From contig NZ_FCOM02000008.1 of NCBI RefSeq assembly GCF_001544695.2, forward strand, positions 124,001 to 188,000: a stretch of 64,000 nt of DNA. Direction: 5' to 3'. The position numbers and the translations under genes were made by a program. The notes beneath the pieces are model-generated. The model made no database searches, was not told the DNA's origin, and worked only from the letters and a program-made list of their open reading frames with translations. Shown one piece after another: positions 56,168 through 64,000 of the stretch (positions within the stretch are counted from its first letter, which is position 1; every line of letters starts with the position of its first letter). This stretch comes from Caballeronia arvi. Its GTDB lineage: Bacteria > Pseudomonadota > Gammaproteobacteria > Burkholderiales > Burkholderiaceae.

Positions 56168-56569
56168 ATGATCGAGAAAGGCCGAGCCGCCACGCTCACC
56201 CACACCGTTACATCCGCCGATCTAGCGTCGACGCACGCGCAAGGCGCGGGCGAGCGCTATCCCGACGTCCTGTCCACGCCCGCGCTGCTCGCGCTGATCG
56301 AGCGCGCGTGCGCCGAAGTGCTGCGCGATGCCGTCGGCGACGGGCAACTGTCCGTCGGCGTGACGACGCACCTCAGTCATCTCGCGCCGACGCCGCCGGG
56401 CGTCGACGTATCCGCGACCGCGACGTTTCGCGATATCGAAGGCTCGCTGTACTGGTTCGATGTCGTCGCCTCCGATGCGCTCGGGCCGGTCGGCACGGCG
56501 AGCCACGCGCGCGCGATCGTCGATAGATCCGCCATCGAAGCGCGCGCCGCGAAACGCCGTCACGGCTGA
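56168..56569 (+). CDS. FlK-like hotdog thioesterase
   Basis: A 133-residue hotdog-fold protein. DVLSTPALLALIERAC and VGVTTHLSHLAPTPPGVDVSA match the fluoroacetyl-CoA thioesterase (FlK)-like family. It should cleave an acyl-CoA thioester or protect CoA from a dead-end thioester in the cytoplasm. It is the first gene after the sigma-54 promoter and 20 nt before the CoA ligase, so it may release CoA from an intermediate of the same pathway. Confidence 0.85.
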   Translation: MIEKGRAATLTHTVTSADLASTHAQGAGERYPDVLSTPALLALIERACAEVLRDAVGDGQLSVGVTTHLSHLAPTPPGVDVSATATFRDIEGSLYWFDVVASDALGPVGTASHARAIVDRSAIEARAAKRRHG

Positions 56570-56589
56570 ACACGCCAAAAGGAAAGCAC

Positions 56590-57933
56590 ATGGCCGAACA
56601 ATCCCCGACGCACGGCGTCCACTTCGACGAAGCGTTCGAAACGCTTCCGCCCGCCGACGTGCGCCGTCATCAGGACGCGCTGTGGGCGGCGCACTGGCCG
56701 TATCTGCGCGCGATGTCCGCGTTCTACCGGACGAAGCTCGCGCACTGGACCGGCCGCGACGACATCACGCTCGATACGCTGCAAGACATGCCCTTCACCG
56801 AAAAGGACGAACTGCGCGTGAGCCAGGAAAGCGCGTCGCCCTACGGCGATTACGTTGCGTGCGCGGAAGGCGGCATCGCGCGGCTGCATCGCACGTCGGG
56901 CACGACCGGACGGCCGCTGATTCTCGCGAACAGCGCGCGCGATGCTCAGGATATCGCCCGCGTGGGCGCGCGCTCGATGTGGGCTGCGGGCCTGCGCCCG
57001 GACGATCGCGTCGTCCATTGCCTCAACTACTGCATGTGGACGGGCGGCTTCACCGATCACACGATCCTCGAAGCGACCGGCGCGACGGTCGTGCCGTTCG
57101 GCGTCGGCAACACGCGATTGCTGATCGATTCGATCCTGAATCTCGGCATCAACGCGATCTCGTGCACGCCGTCTTATCCGGCGCTGATCGAGCAGGTGTT
57201 GCGCGAGACCGACGGCCCCGCGCCGCGCGAACTCGGGCTGAAGCTCGGCCTGTTCGGTGGCGAGGCCGGCCTCGACAACCCCGAACTGCGTGCCGCGATG
57301 GAAGAGAAATGGGGCTTCAAGGTGCGCAACGCGAACTTCGGCCTGTCGGAAGTGCTGAGCATTCTCGGCGGGCAAACCGGCTGGACGAACGATCTGCTCT
57401 ATCACGCGGCCGACGTGGTGTTCGCCGAAATCGTCGATCCCGAAACGCTCGCGCGTCTGCCGATCGCCGAAGGCACGACCGGCGAGCTCGTCTGCACGCA
57501 TCTGCGCAAGCAATGCCAGCCGCTCGTGCGCTATCGCACGCGCGACGTCGTCACGGTGACGTCGACCGATCCCGGCCCCGATGGCCGCAGCGCGTGGCGC
57601 TTTCGCGTGACGGGCCGTACCGACGACATGTTCAACGTGCGCGGCGTCAACGTGTTTCCGGGCGCGGTGCGGCTCGCGGTCGAGGCGCTGCCTCAATGGG
57701 CGTCCGGCATGTTCCGCATCGTGCTGAAAGGGCCGGGCCCTTACGACCGCGTCGCGATGACCGTCGAGGCCGCGAACGGTCTGCCCGTCGAACGCTGGCC
57801 GGATGCGGCGATGCGCGTCGAAGCGGCGGTGCGCGAACGCATCGGCGCGAGCGCTGCCGTGACGATGGTCCCGTTCGAGCACTTTCCCCGCACCGAAGGC
57901 AAGACACGCTGGATCGACAAGGAGCCCGCATGA
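56590..57933 (+). CDS. PaaK-like aryl/acyl-CoA ligase
   Basis: A 447-residue AMP-forming ligase of the phenylacetate-CoA ligase group. The phosphate loop is RLHRTSGTTGRP (about 95-106), NFGLSEVLS is in the position of the adenine motif, YRTRDVV and RVTGRTDDMFNVRGVNVFP are the A8 region, and the small C-terminal domain ends with RTEGKTRW, supplying the catalytic Lys. It activates a carboxylic acid with ATP and CoA. Arylacetic or other aromatic acids are plausible. Its stop overlaps the next start (ATGA). Confidence 0.9.
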   Translation: MAEQSPTHGVHFDEAFETLPPADVRRHQDALWAAHWPYLRAMSAFYRTKLAHWTGRDDITLDTLQDMPFTEKDELRVSQESASPYGDYVACAEGGIARLHRTSGTTGRPLILANSARDAQDIARVGARSMWAAGLRPDDRVVHCLNYCMWTGGFTDHTILEATGATVVPFGVGNTRLLIDSILNLGINAISCTPSYPALIEQVLRETDGPAPRELGLKLGLFGGEAGLDNPELRAAMEEKWGFKVRNANFGLSEVLSILGGQTGWTNDLLYHAADVVFAEIVDPETLARLPIAEGTTGELVCTHLRKQCQPLVRYRTRDVVTVTSTDPGPDGRSAWRFRVTGRTDDMFNVRGVNVFPGAVRLAVEALPQWASGMFRIVLKGPGPYDRVAMTVEAANGLPVERWPDAAMRVEAAVRERIGASAAVTMVPFEHFPRTEGKTRWIDKEPA

Positions 57934-58700
57934 GCTACGTGAAGACACGCATGGAAGGACCGGTTGGCGTCGTGACGCTCGATCGCCCCGAGCGCATGAA
58001 CGCGATCAGCGGCGCGCTGCTCGACGACCTGCACGACGCGCTGCAACGCGCAAGCGACGATGCCGCATGCCGCGTCATCGTGCTCAACGGCGCGGGCCGC
58101 GCGTTCTGCGCCGGCGACGACCTGAAGGAATTCGGCGAGCAGAGTGCGAGCGATGCAAGCATTCGCCTTCACATCGAGCGGATTCAGCGCATCACGCGCG
58201 ATCTGATGTTCGGCGCGAAGCCGGTCGTCGGCGCGGTGCATGGCTTTGCGGTCGGCGGCGGCTTCGAGTGGATGCTCAATTGCGACATGGTGGTGGCGTC
58301 CGACGATCTCGTCGCGTTCTTTCCGGAGATGGCGTGGGGTCAGTTCGTGACGGGCGGCGTCACGCATTTGCTGCCGCAGGCGATCGGCCATCAGCGCGCG
58401 ATGGAACTGTGGCTGCTCGGCGAACGGCAAAGCGCGCAATCTTTGATGTCGATGGGACTCGTCAACCGCGTCGTGCCGCGCGATGCGATGCTCGACACGG
58501 CGCTGACGCTCGCGGCGCGCATCGCGGAGCAATCGGAGAAATCGATCGCGCGTCTGAAGCGGCTCGTGACGGCGGACCTCACCGGCACGCTGTCGCGCAG
58601 TCTCGACCTCGAATTCGCCGCGACGATCGACGCTTTCGCCGACCCCGACGCCGCCGAGCGCGTCAGGAAGTTCGCCACGAGAAAGGAGCACGCGCGATGA
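57930..58700 (+). CDS. enoyl-CoA hydratase/isomerase family protein
   Basis: A 256-residue crotonase-fold protein. NGAGRAFCAGDDLKEF (about 59-74) and HGFAVGGGFEWMLNCD (about 108-123) form the oxyanion hole for the CoA thioester, and FPEMAWGQFVTGG is the catalytic helix region. It may hydrate, isomerise or cleave the CoA ester made by the preceding ligase. It overlaps both neighbours by 4 nt. Confidence 0.92.
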   Translation: MSYVKTRMEGPVGVVTLDRPERMNAISGALLDDLHDALQRASDDAACRVIVLNGAGRAFCAGDDLKEFGEQSASDASIRLHIERIQRITRDLMFGAKPVVGAVHGFAVGGGFEWMLNCDMVVASDDLVAFFPEMAWGQFVTGGVTHLLPQAIGHQRAMELWLLGERQSAQSLMSMGLVNRVVPRDAMLDTALTLAARIAEQSEKSIARLKRLVTADLTGTLSRSLDLEFAATIDAFADPDAAERVRKFATRKEHAR

Positions 58701-59416
58701 ACCCGAAAGCCTTGACCTTCGACTACTTCGGCACGCTCGTCGATGTGGATCGCGGCGGCACGCTCGGCATGGCGGAAGTGCTGCGGCGGCTGTCGATCGA
58801 AACCGATGACGCGATGTTCGATATCTACCTCGACTGGGACATACGCAACGTGCGGCTGTATCGCGGGCAGGCGTACGCGCGTTATCGCGATGTCGCGCAG
58901 CAGGCGCTCGCCGCCGTGCTCGATGCGCGCTGGCCCGGCGCGCGCAAAGGCCACACACTCGATGCGCTCACCGATGTGTTCCTCGCGCATCTCGTCGAAG
59001 CGTCGCCCGCGCACGCGGACGCCGAGCCGTTTCTCGACTGGGCGGCGTCGCGCTATCCGCTGATGCCCGTCACGAACATGGACAGCGACCTGTGGCGCCG
59101 CACGCAGCTCACACGCTATTTCGAGCACGTGACGACGGCAGAGATGGCGCAGGCGTACAAGCCGTCCCAGGCGATTTTCGCGCTCGCGCTCGACCGCCTC
59201 GCGCTGCCCGCGCGCGACGTGCTGCATTGCTCGCTCGCGAGCTGGGCCGATATCGACGGCGCGAAGCCGCTCGGCATGGCGGTGGCGTGGATCAATCGCG
59301 GCGCGGAGTCGCTCGGCACGTGGCAGCCGCGCCCGGATTTCGAGTTCGACACGCTGTCGCCGGTACGGGACGTTCTGGAGAATCTGTCAATCACTGCGAC
59401 GGGAGAAACACGATGA
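58697..59416 (+). CDS. HAD-superfamily hydrolase related to type II haloacid dehalogenases
   Basis: A 239-residue HAD hydrolase. Asp9 and Thr13 in TFDYFGTLVDV match the nucleophile and Thr of L-2-haloacid dehalogenases; a Lys in AYKPSQAIF and the acid-bearing SWADIDGAKPLGMAVAWINR are also in place. The Asn expected between Ser and Asp in the last motif and the SN pair of true dehalogenases (here TN) are not clearly kept, so a phosphatase or other activity is possible. It is coupled by 4-nt overlaps on both sides. Confidence 0.85.
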   Translation: MNPKALTFDYFGTLVDVDRGGTLGMAEVLRRLSIETDDAMFDIYLDWDIRNVRLYRGQAYARYRDVAQQALAAVLDARWPGARKGHTLDALTDVFLAHLVEASPAHADAEPFLDWAASRYPLMPVTNMDSDLWRRTQLTRYFEHVTTAEMAQAYKPSQAIFALALDRLALPARDVLHCSLASWADIDGAKPLGMAVAWINRGAESLGTWQPRPDFEFDTLSPVRDVLENLSITATGETR

Positions 59417-60546
59417 AACCGATGAAGACGGCGATGACGTTCATCGCATGCGTGGCGATGTTTGGTGGCGTTGCAAAGGCTCAGGAAGTCGTGAAGATCG
59501 GCGTGGCGGGTCCGCTCACGGGCAGCGCGGCGCAAAGCGGCAAGGACGACGAGCGCGGCGTGCGTCTCGCCATCGACGAACTGAACGCGAAGGGCTTCAC
59601 GATCGCCGGCAAGCCGGTGAAGTTCGAACTGATCTCGATGGACGATCAGGGTGATCCGAAAGTCGGCGTGAACGTCGCGCAGAAGCTCGTCGACGATGGC
59701 GTGTCTGCCGTGATCGGCCATTACAACTCGGGCGTGAGCATTCCGGCGGCGCGCATTTACAACGATGCGAAAGTCGTGATGATGACGGGCGCGTCGTCGA
59801 ATCCGGATCTCACGCATCTCGGCTATCCGTACGTGTTTCGCCTCGCCACGAACGACAACGTCATGGGCGGACGCATGGCCGTGTATGCGAAGAAAGTGCT
59901 CGGCGCGCAGCGCGCCGCCGTGATCGACGACCGCACCGCATACGGCACGGGCGTCGCGGACGTGTTCATCAAGACGGCGCAGAAGGAAGGCTTGCAGATC
60001 GTCGCGCGCGAATACAGCACGGACAAGGCCACGGACTTCAAGGCGATTCTCACGCAGATCAAGTCGCGCAATCCGCAGGTCGTGTTCTACGGCGGCTACT
60101 ACGCGCAGGCCGCGACGCTCGCGCGGCAGATGGGCGAGCTCGGCCTGAACGCGACGCTCGTCGGCGGCGACGGCATCTGTTCGCCCGAGTTCGACAAGCT
60201 CTCGGCGGGCGTCGCGGACAAGCGCATGTTCTGCGCGCAGGGCGGCGCGCCGCTCGACACGCTGCCCGACGGCAAGACCTTCCGCGCGAAGTTCAAGAGC
60301 GCGTTCAGCGCCGATGTCGATACCTACGCGCCCGCGTTCTACGCTGCGACGCTGGTCGTCGCCGATGCGATGCAGAAAGCCGGCTCCGCGAAGCCCGAAG
60401 TGTTCGTGAAGGTGCTGCGCGATCAGTCGTTCACGAGCATCCTCGGTCCCGTCAAGTTCGATGGAAACGGCGACTGGGTCGATGCGCCGGTCACGGTGTA
60501 TCGGCTGAACGGCGGCGCGCTGACGGCCATCGCGCAGAAGGATTAG
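59413..60546 (+). CDS. branched-chain amino acid-type ABC substrate-binding protein
   Basis: A 377-residue periplasmic protein with a Sec signal (cleavage after GVAKA, about residue 23) and the LivJ-type fold: VVKIGVAGPLTGSAAQSGKD, then VNVAQKLVDDGVSAVIGHYNSG. Family members in CoA operons often bind aromatic or other organic acids. No permease or ATPase gene follows, so it must share a membrane complex encoded elsewhere. It overlaps the HAD gene by 4 nt and is the last structural gene before the activator gene. Confidence 0.92.
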   Translation: MKPMKTAMTFIACVAMFGGVAKAQEVVKIGVAGPLTGSAAQSGKDDERGVRLAIDELNAKGFTIAGKPVKFELISMDDQGDPKVGVNVAQKLVDDGVSAVIGHYNSGVSIPAARIYNDAKVVMMTGASSNPDLTHLGYPYVFRLATNDNVMGGRMAVYAKKVLGAQRAAVIDDRTAYGTGVADVFIKTAQKEGLQIVAREYSTDKATDFKAILTQIKSRNPQVVFYGGYYAQAATLARQMGELGLNATLVGGDGICSPEFDKLSAGVADKRMFCAQGGAPLDTLPDGKTFRAKFKSAFSADVDTYAPAFYAATLVVADAMQKAGSAKPEVFVKVLRDQSFTSILGPVKFDGNGDWVDAPVTVYRLNGGALTAIAQKD

Positions 60547-60624
60547 GCCGCGGCATTCCACGTCGGGCGATGAGATTTTGTCCTGCTATATTCGAAGCCA
60601 TTGCCCGACCGCTTGCAGGTAGAC

Positions 60625-62400
60625 ATGGCCACCGTCGCGCTCGATCCCGATATCGCCACGCTGGAGAGCGCGCTCGCGTCATCCCGCTGGCGCGATGCGC
60701 GCCGTCTTGCGGCGCGCGAAGCGAACGCATGCATCTTCACGCTGGATCGCAGCGGCCATGTGCTGGAAGGCGATCACGCCGTCGATGAAGCGTTCTTCGC
60801 GCAGTGTCCTTCCGATCGATTGGCCGCGCTTGCCGAAGCGGCGACGTCATCGGACGGACGATGCGTGACGATTCCGCTGCAAGACGTGCAGGCGTTCGCG
60901 CTGCGCGTCGATGCACACGGGCGGCGCGTTTTTCTCGTCGCATTGCGCGCGCCTTCATCCAGCGACCCGACGCCCGCGCCGTGGATCGCATTGCTCGGCG
61001 CGACGCTCGACGTCCTGCTGCAAAGCGCCTTCGATCTCGCCGCTTACGACACGCTCGTGGAAGAGCAGCGCGCGATCATCGATCATATCGGCGACGGGCT
61101 GATGGTCGTCGGACAAGGCCACGTGCTGCGGCACGTCAATTCGGTCGCGGGGCGCATTCTCGGTATCGACCCGAAGACGAGTATCGGCAAGACGCTCAAC
61201 GACGTGATCGATTTCGAGCCGATAATCGGATCGATTTATCGCACGGGTGTGGGTTATGTGGATCGCGAGTTGATCATCGATTCGCCCGCGCGGCATCTGC
61301 ATCTGCTCGATACCGCAATTCCCATCAAGAACCGATGCGGCGAAGTGGTGTCGGTCGTCAACACGTTTCGCGAGATGCGGCGCGTGCGCAAGATGGCCGG
61401 GCGCTACGCCGGCAATCATGCCCGCTTCACGTTCGACAGCGTGATCGGCCCGAGCGCGGGCCTCAAACGCGCTGTCGACGCCGCGAAGAAGGCGGCGCGC
61501 GGCGCATCGAACGTGCTGTTGTCGGGCGAGAGCGGCGTCGGCAAGGAAGTTTTCGCGCAGGCGATTCACAACGCGAGCGCGCGCGCGGCGCAATCGTTCA
61601 TCGCGATCAATTGCGCGGCGCTGCCGCATGCGCTGATCGAAAGCGAGCTTTTCGGCCATGCGCCCGGCAGCTTCACGGGCGCGGCGCGCGAAGGCCGGCC
61701 CGGCAAGTTCGAATCCGCCGACGGCGGCACAGTGTTTCTCGACGAAATCTCGGAGCTGCCCATCGATGTGCAGGCGAAACTGCTGCGCGTGCTGCAGGAG
61801 CGCGAAGTGACGCGCATCGGCGATACGCGCGGCATTCCCGTCGATGTGCGCATCATCTGCGCGAGCAATCGCGATCTCGCGTCGATGGTGATTGCAAAGA
61901 CGTTTCGCGAGGATTTGTACTATCGCTGCAATGTGATCGAAATCATGATTCCGCCGCTGCGCGAGCGCCGCGAGGATATCCGTGCGATGGCGGCGTTCTT
62001 TCTGGAGCGGTATTGCACGCGCATGCACAAGCCGATGCCGGATATCGCTGAAGCTGCGTTGCTGCAACTCGAAGCGCATGAGTGGCCGGGGAATGTGCGG
62101 GAGATCGAGAATCTCGTCGAGAAGATCGTCAACTTCAACGAAGGCGAGCGGATCGCGGATGTGGCTTCACTTTTAGGCGGCGCTTCGGTGGCAAAGACGG
62201 GCGAGGGCGCGTCTGCTCAGCGTGGCGAGCCAGTGTCGCTGAAGGAAGCGGAGCGCGTCGCGATCGAGAGCGCTCTGCACGCGTGTCACTTCAACGTGAC
62301 GAACTGCGCGAAGCTGCTGCAAGTGTCGAAGCCCGCGCTGTACGCGAAGATGAAGCGGCATGGGATTCGGATCGATAGGTCGATTCGTCAGCCCGCCTAA
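60625..62400 (+). CDS. sigma-54-dependent enhancer-binding regulator (PAS, AAA+, Fis HTH)
   Basis: A 591-residue activator. After about 130 residues of a possible sensor region comes a PAS domain (about 140-250; IIDHIGDGLMVVGQGHVLRHVN). The AAA+ domain has Walker A GESGVGKE (about 301-308), the sigma-54 contact loop as GSFTGA (about 348-353; the usual form is GAFTGA) and Walker B GGTVFLDE. A Fis-type helix-turn-helix closes the protein (SALHACHFNVTNCAKLLQVSKPALYAKMKRH, in two pieces). There is no receiver domain, so it senses a ligand directly. The ATG at 60625 with AGGT upstream is preferred to a TTG eight codons earlier. It is the obvious activator of the upstream sigma-54 operon. Confidence 0.92.
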   Translation: MATVALDPDIATLESALASSRWRDARRLAAREANACIFTLDRSGHVLEGDHAVDEAFFAQCPSDRLAALAEAATSSDGRCVTIPLQDVQAFALRVDAHGRRVFLVALRAPSSSDPTPAPWIALLGATLDVLLQSAFDLAAYDTLVEEQRAIIDHIGDGLMVVGQGHVLRHVNSVAGRILGIDPKTSIGKTLNDVIDFEPIIGSIYRTGVGYVDRELIIDSPARHLHLLDTAIPIKNRCGEVVSVVNTFREMRRVRKMAGRYAGNHARFTFDSVIGPSAGLKRAVDAAKKAARGASNVLLSGESGVGKEVFAQAIHNASARAAQSFIAINCAALPHALIESELFGHAPGSFTGAAREGRPGKFESADGGTVFLDEISELPIDVQAKLLRVLQEREVTRIGDTRGIPVDVRIICASNRDLASMVIAKTFREDLYYRCNVIEIMIPPLRERREDIRAMAAFFLERYCTRMHKPMPDIAEAALLQLEAHEWPGNVREIENLVEKIVNFNEGERIADVASLLGGASVAKTGEGASAQRGEPVSLKEAERVAIESALHACHFNVTNCAKLLQVSKPALYAKMKRHGIRIDRSIRQPA

Positions 62401-62404
62401 GGGG

Positions 62405-63004
62405 CTAATCCCCCTCCCTCGTCAACAAACACCAAGTCGCCAAAAACGGCACATCCCCCGACCGCATCGCATGCGGATTATTCCGCACGTTATGAATCCC
62501 GCCGCCGATACCCGGATCGATCCACTCCCCGCCGTTCTGCCGAAACTCCCCAGGCGTGAACAGCACATACGCCTCTTCCGGCGGATGACTGTGATCGGGA
62601 TAGCGCGTGTGCGGCAGCATCAGCGAGAAGCCGAGTTGCACGTCATAGCGGCTTTCCGCGCCGCCTGGCCCGCAGATCATGCCGTGCACGTGCGCGTCGA
62701 CATAACCCTCGCTGCCATTCGCGCCCGATGACCGCTGCGACCATCCGAGATCGGCTTCGAGCGCCTTGAGCGCCCGCGCGGCGGCGCCGAAATCCGTGTC
62801 GTCGTTGATGAAAGGAGCCACCGCCGCATCGAGCCATTCGCACGCGGGATAGCGCGTGTGACGCCGCGCGCCGTCATCCGATGGCGTGCGCAGCCGCTCG
62901 AACACCCGCGCCGCGACATCGCGACCGCCGTCCGGCAGCTTCTCCGACAGAAACAACCTTTCTGCGATGGCGATGTACGCCGACACGTTATCGGGACGTC
63001 TCAA
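62405..63004 (-). CDS. cupin of the DMSP lyase-like family
   Basis: A 199-residue protein with a C-terminal cupin barrel. TRYPDHSHPPEEAYVLFTPGEF holds the metal-binding His-x-His and Glu plus the Tyr typical of the Ddd-type dimethylsulfoniopropionate lyase family (DddL/DddQ/DddW), and a later His is in GGGIHNVRNNPHAM. Many terrestrial members are of unknown substrate. It starts 9 nt after the stop of the reductase gene on the same strand and is thus the second gene of that operon. Its end is 4 nt from the converging activator gene. Confidence 0.8.
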   Translation of the reverse strand: MRRPDNVSAYIAIAERLFLSEKLPDGGRDVAARVFERLRTPSDDGARRHTRYPACEWLDAAVAPFINDDTDFGAAARALKALEADLGWSQRSSGANGSEGYVDAHVHGMICGPGGAESRYDVQLGFSLMLPHTRYPDHSHPPEEAYVLFTPGEFRQNGGEWIDPGIGGGIHNVRNNPHAMRSGDVPFLATWCLLTREGD

Positions 63005-63013
63005 GGCAACTCC

Positions 63014-64000
63014 TCAAAGTTCCAGCACGAGATCCGAAGTCGGACGGCTGCAGCACAGCAGGCGGAAGCCCTTCTGCACTTCGCGATCGCGAATGCCGCC
63101 GTTGTGTTTCATGTCGACGGAGCCTTCGAGCAGCTTCGTCTTGCACGTACCGCACACGCCCTGACTGCACGACGATGCCACCGCGACGCCCGCCTTCTTC
63201 GCCGCCGACAGCACGGTATCGGTGGCGCTCATCGTGAACGACTTCGCCGATCGCGAAAGCTTGACGGTGAACGTGCCACAAGCGCCATCGGCTTCCTTGA
63301 CAGCGGGCGCAGGTTCAGGCGCCACGCCCGCGCCGATATCGAAGCTCTCCTGGTGATAGCGCGCCGGGTCGTGACCGCCTTCGAGAAGCAGGCCGCGCAC
63401 CGCGTTCATATAACCGGCCGGGCCGCACGTGAAGACTTCGCGCTCCAGATAATCCGGCGCCCATTGCGACAGCAGTTGAAGACTCAGACGGCCGATCGGA
63501 CCATCCCAATCCGCTTCATCGCCGACGCCCTCGCACACGAAGAACACGCGCAAACGCGGCGAGAGCTTCGCGAGCCGCGACAGCTCCTCGCGGAACACGA
63601 TATCGGCGGGCGTCCGGGCGCTATGGATGAAGATGACGTCGCGGTTCAGACCGAGATCGATGCTCGCACGCGTCATCGACATGAGCGGCGTGACGCCGGA
63701 GCCTGCCGACAGATACAGCGATTTCGTCGCGGGCGCGGCGGTCGGCGTGAAGGTGCCGGACGGTCCATACGCGCGCAGCTCGCGGCCGGGCTTCATGTTG
63801 TCGTGAAGCCAGTTCGACATCGTTCCGCCCGGTACGCGCTTGACGGTGATCGACACGAGAAACGGGCGCGTCGGCGGTGACGAGATCGTGTAGCAGCGCT
63901 CGACCGACTGGCCGTTCACGCTCGCCGATACGGTCATGAACTGGCCCGGCTCGAAACGCACGGGCAGGCCATCGGCGGTGCGGAACTCGAAGCTCTTGAT
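63014..64000 (-). CDS. GbcB-like flavin/2Fe-2S reductase, 5' end outside window
   Basis: At least 328 residues are visible; the frame runs off the right edge. The FNR-like part has RCYTISSPPTR (FAD) and YLSAGSGVTPLMSM (NAD(P) ribose-phosphate site). The C-terminal plant-type ferredoxin domain has the cysteine pattern SCSQGVCGTC with a later Cys in LLCCSRP. Such reductases feed electrons to Rieske oxygenases, for example GbcB to GbcA in glycine betaine demethylation, or to hybrid-cluster proteins. The GTG at 63961 is internal and not the true start. A partner oxygenase may be just beyond the edge, or it could serve the Rieske enzyme at 44.3 kb. Confidence 0.9.
   Translation of the reverse strand: MKSFEFRTADGLPVRFEPGQFMTVSASVNGQSVERCYTISSPPTRPFLVSITVKRVPGGTMSNWLHDNMKPGRELRAYGPSGTFTPTAAPATKSLYLSAGSGVTPLMSMTRASIDLGLNRDVIFIHSARTPADIVFREELSRLAKLSPRLRVFFVCEGVGDEADWDGPIGRLSLQLLSQWAPDYLEREVFTCGPAGYMNAVRGLLLEGGHDPARYHQESFDIGAGVAPEPAPAVKEADGACGTFTVKLSRSAKSFTMSATDTVLSAAKKAGVAVASSCSQGVCGTCKTKLLEGSVDMKHNGGIRDREVQKGFRLLCCSRPTSDLVLEL

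Noticed and set aside
1..64000. CRISPR arrays, tRNA or rRNA genes, IS elements, prophage genes, toxin-antitoxin pairs
   Set aside because: No regularly spaced repeats, cloverleaf sequences, transposase or phage-like proteins were seen on either strand.

Overview
The window is about 64 kb of high-GC DNA from a Burkholderiaceae-type betaproteobacterium. Caballeronia or Paraburkholderia is the best guess. The evidence is the codon usage, the ACC deaminase with its divergent Lrp-type regulator, a D-tartrate dehydratase, and the general style of the transporters and regulators. The left edge carries the 3' part of a RepB/Rep_3-type replication initiator, so the replicon is probably a second chromosome, chromid or megaplasmid and not the main chromosome. 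No IS element, prophage, CRISPR array, rRNA or tRNA was recognised.

Layout. 0-7 kb: Rep gene, MFS exporter, small lipoprotein, Tat-exported phospholipase C, a degenerate Nudix protein and two very small single-helix membrane proteins that look paralogous. 7-30 kb: an exopolysaccharide locus. It has a WecA/MraY-type initiating transferase, four GT4 glycosyltransferases, a Wzc-type co-polymerase/tyrosine kinase, a TviB/TviC pair that should make UDP-GalNAcA, an AsnB-type amidotransferase that may amidate that uronic acid, an EpsG/Wzy-like polymerase, a NodB-type deacetylase, a MurJ/MviN-type flippase, a beta-propeller protein of the GINT1 N-terminal family, and two paralogous pectate-lyase-like beta-helix proteins (one exported, one a lipoprotein). 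No outer-membrane Wza exporter is present. 30-39 kb: class A PBP, acdR/acdS, LysR-tarD, ppnP, a class II aldolase and a Crp/Fnr-like regulator.

39-52 kb: after a roughly 560-nt inverted-repeat element comes a catabolic island. A LysR gene separates two opposed gene sets. Leftward are a Rieske oxygenase and a complete polyamine/opine-type ABC importer. Rightward are a flavin monooxygenase, RidA, a DUF1028 protein, an M20 deacylase and an NCS1 permease. Sequences on both sides of the LysR gene share half-sites, which suggests one regulon. The substrate is unknown, probably a nitrogen compound.

52-64 kb: epoxide hydrolase, MFS protein and zinc alcohol dehydrogenase, then a tightly overlapped CoA-type operon (FlK-like thioesterase, PaaK-like CoA ligase, enoyl-CoA hydratase, HAD hydrolase, branched-chain-type binding protein). 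A well-spaced sigma-54 -24/-12 promoter precedes it, and it is followed by its likely activator, a PAS/AAA+/Fis enhancer-binding protein. The right edge has a DMSP-lyase-like cupin and a truncated GbcB-like flavin/2Fe-2S reductase on the minus strand.

The strongest candidates for undescribed systems are the 39.9-51.8 kb Rieske/FMO/RidA/DUF1028/M20 pathway, the 56.1-62.4 kb sigma-54 CoA module, and the uronamide-type polysaccharide locus with its twin beta-helix enzymes. All functions are read from sequence by eye; no database search was run.
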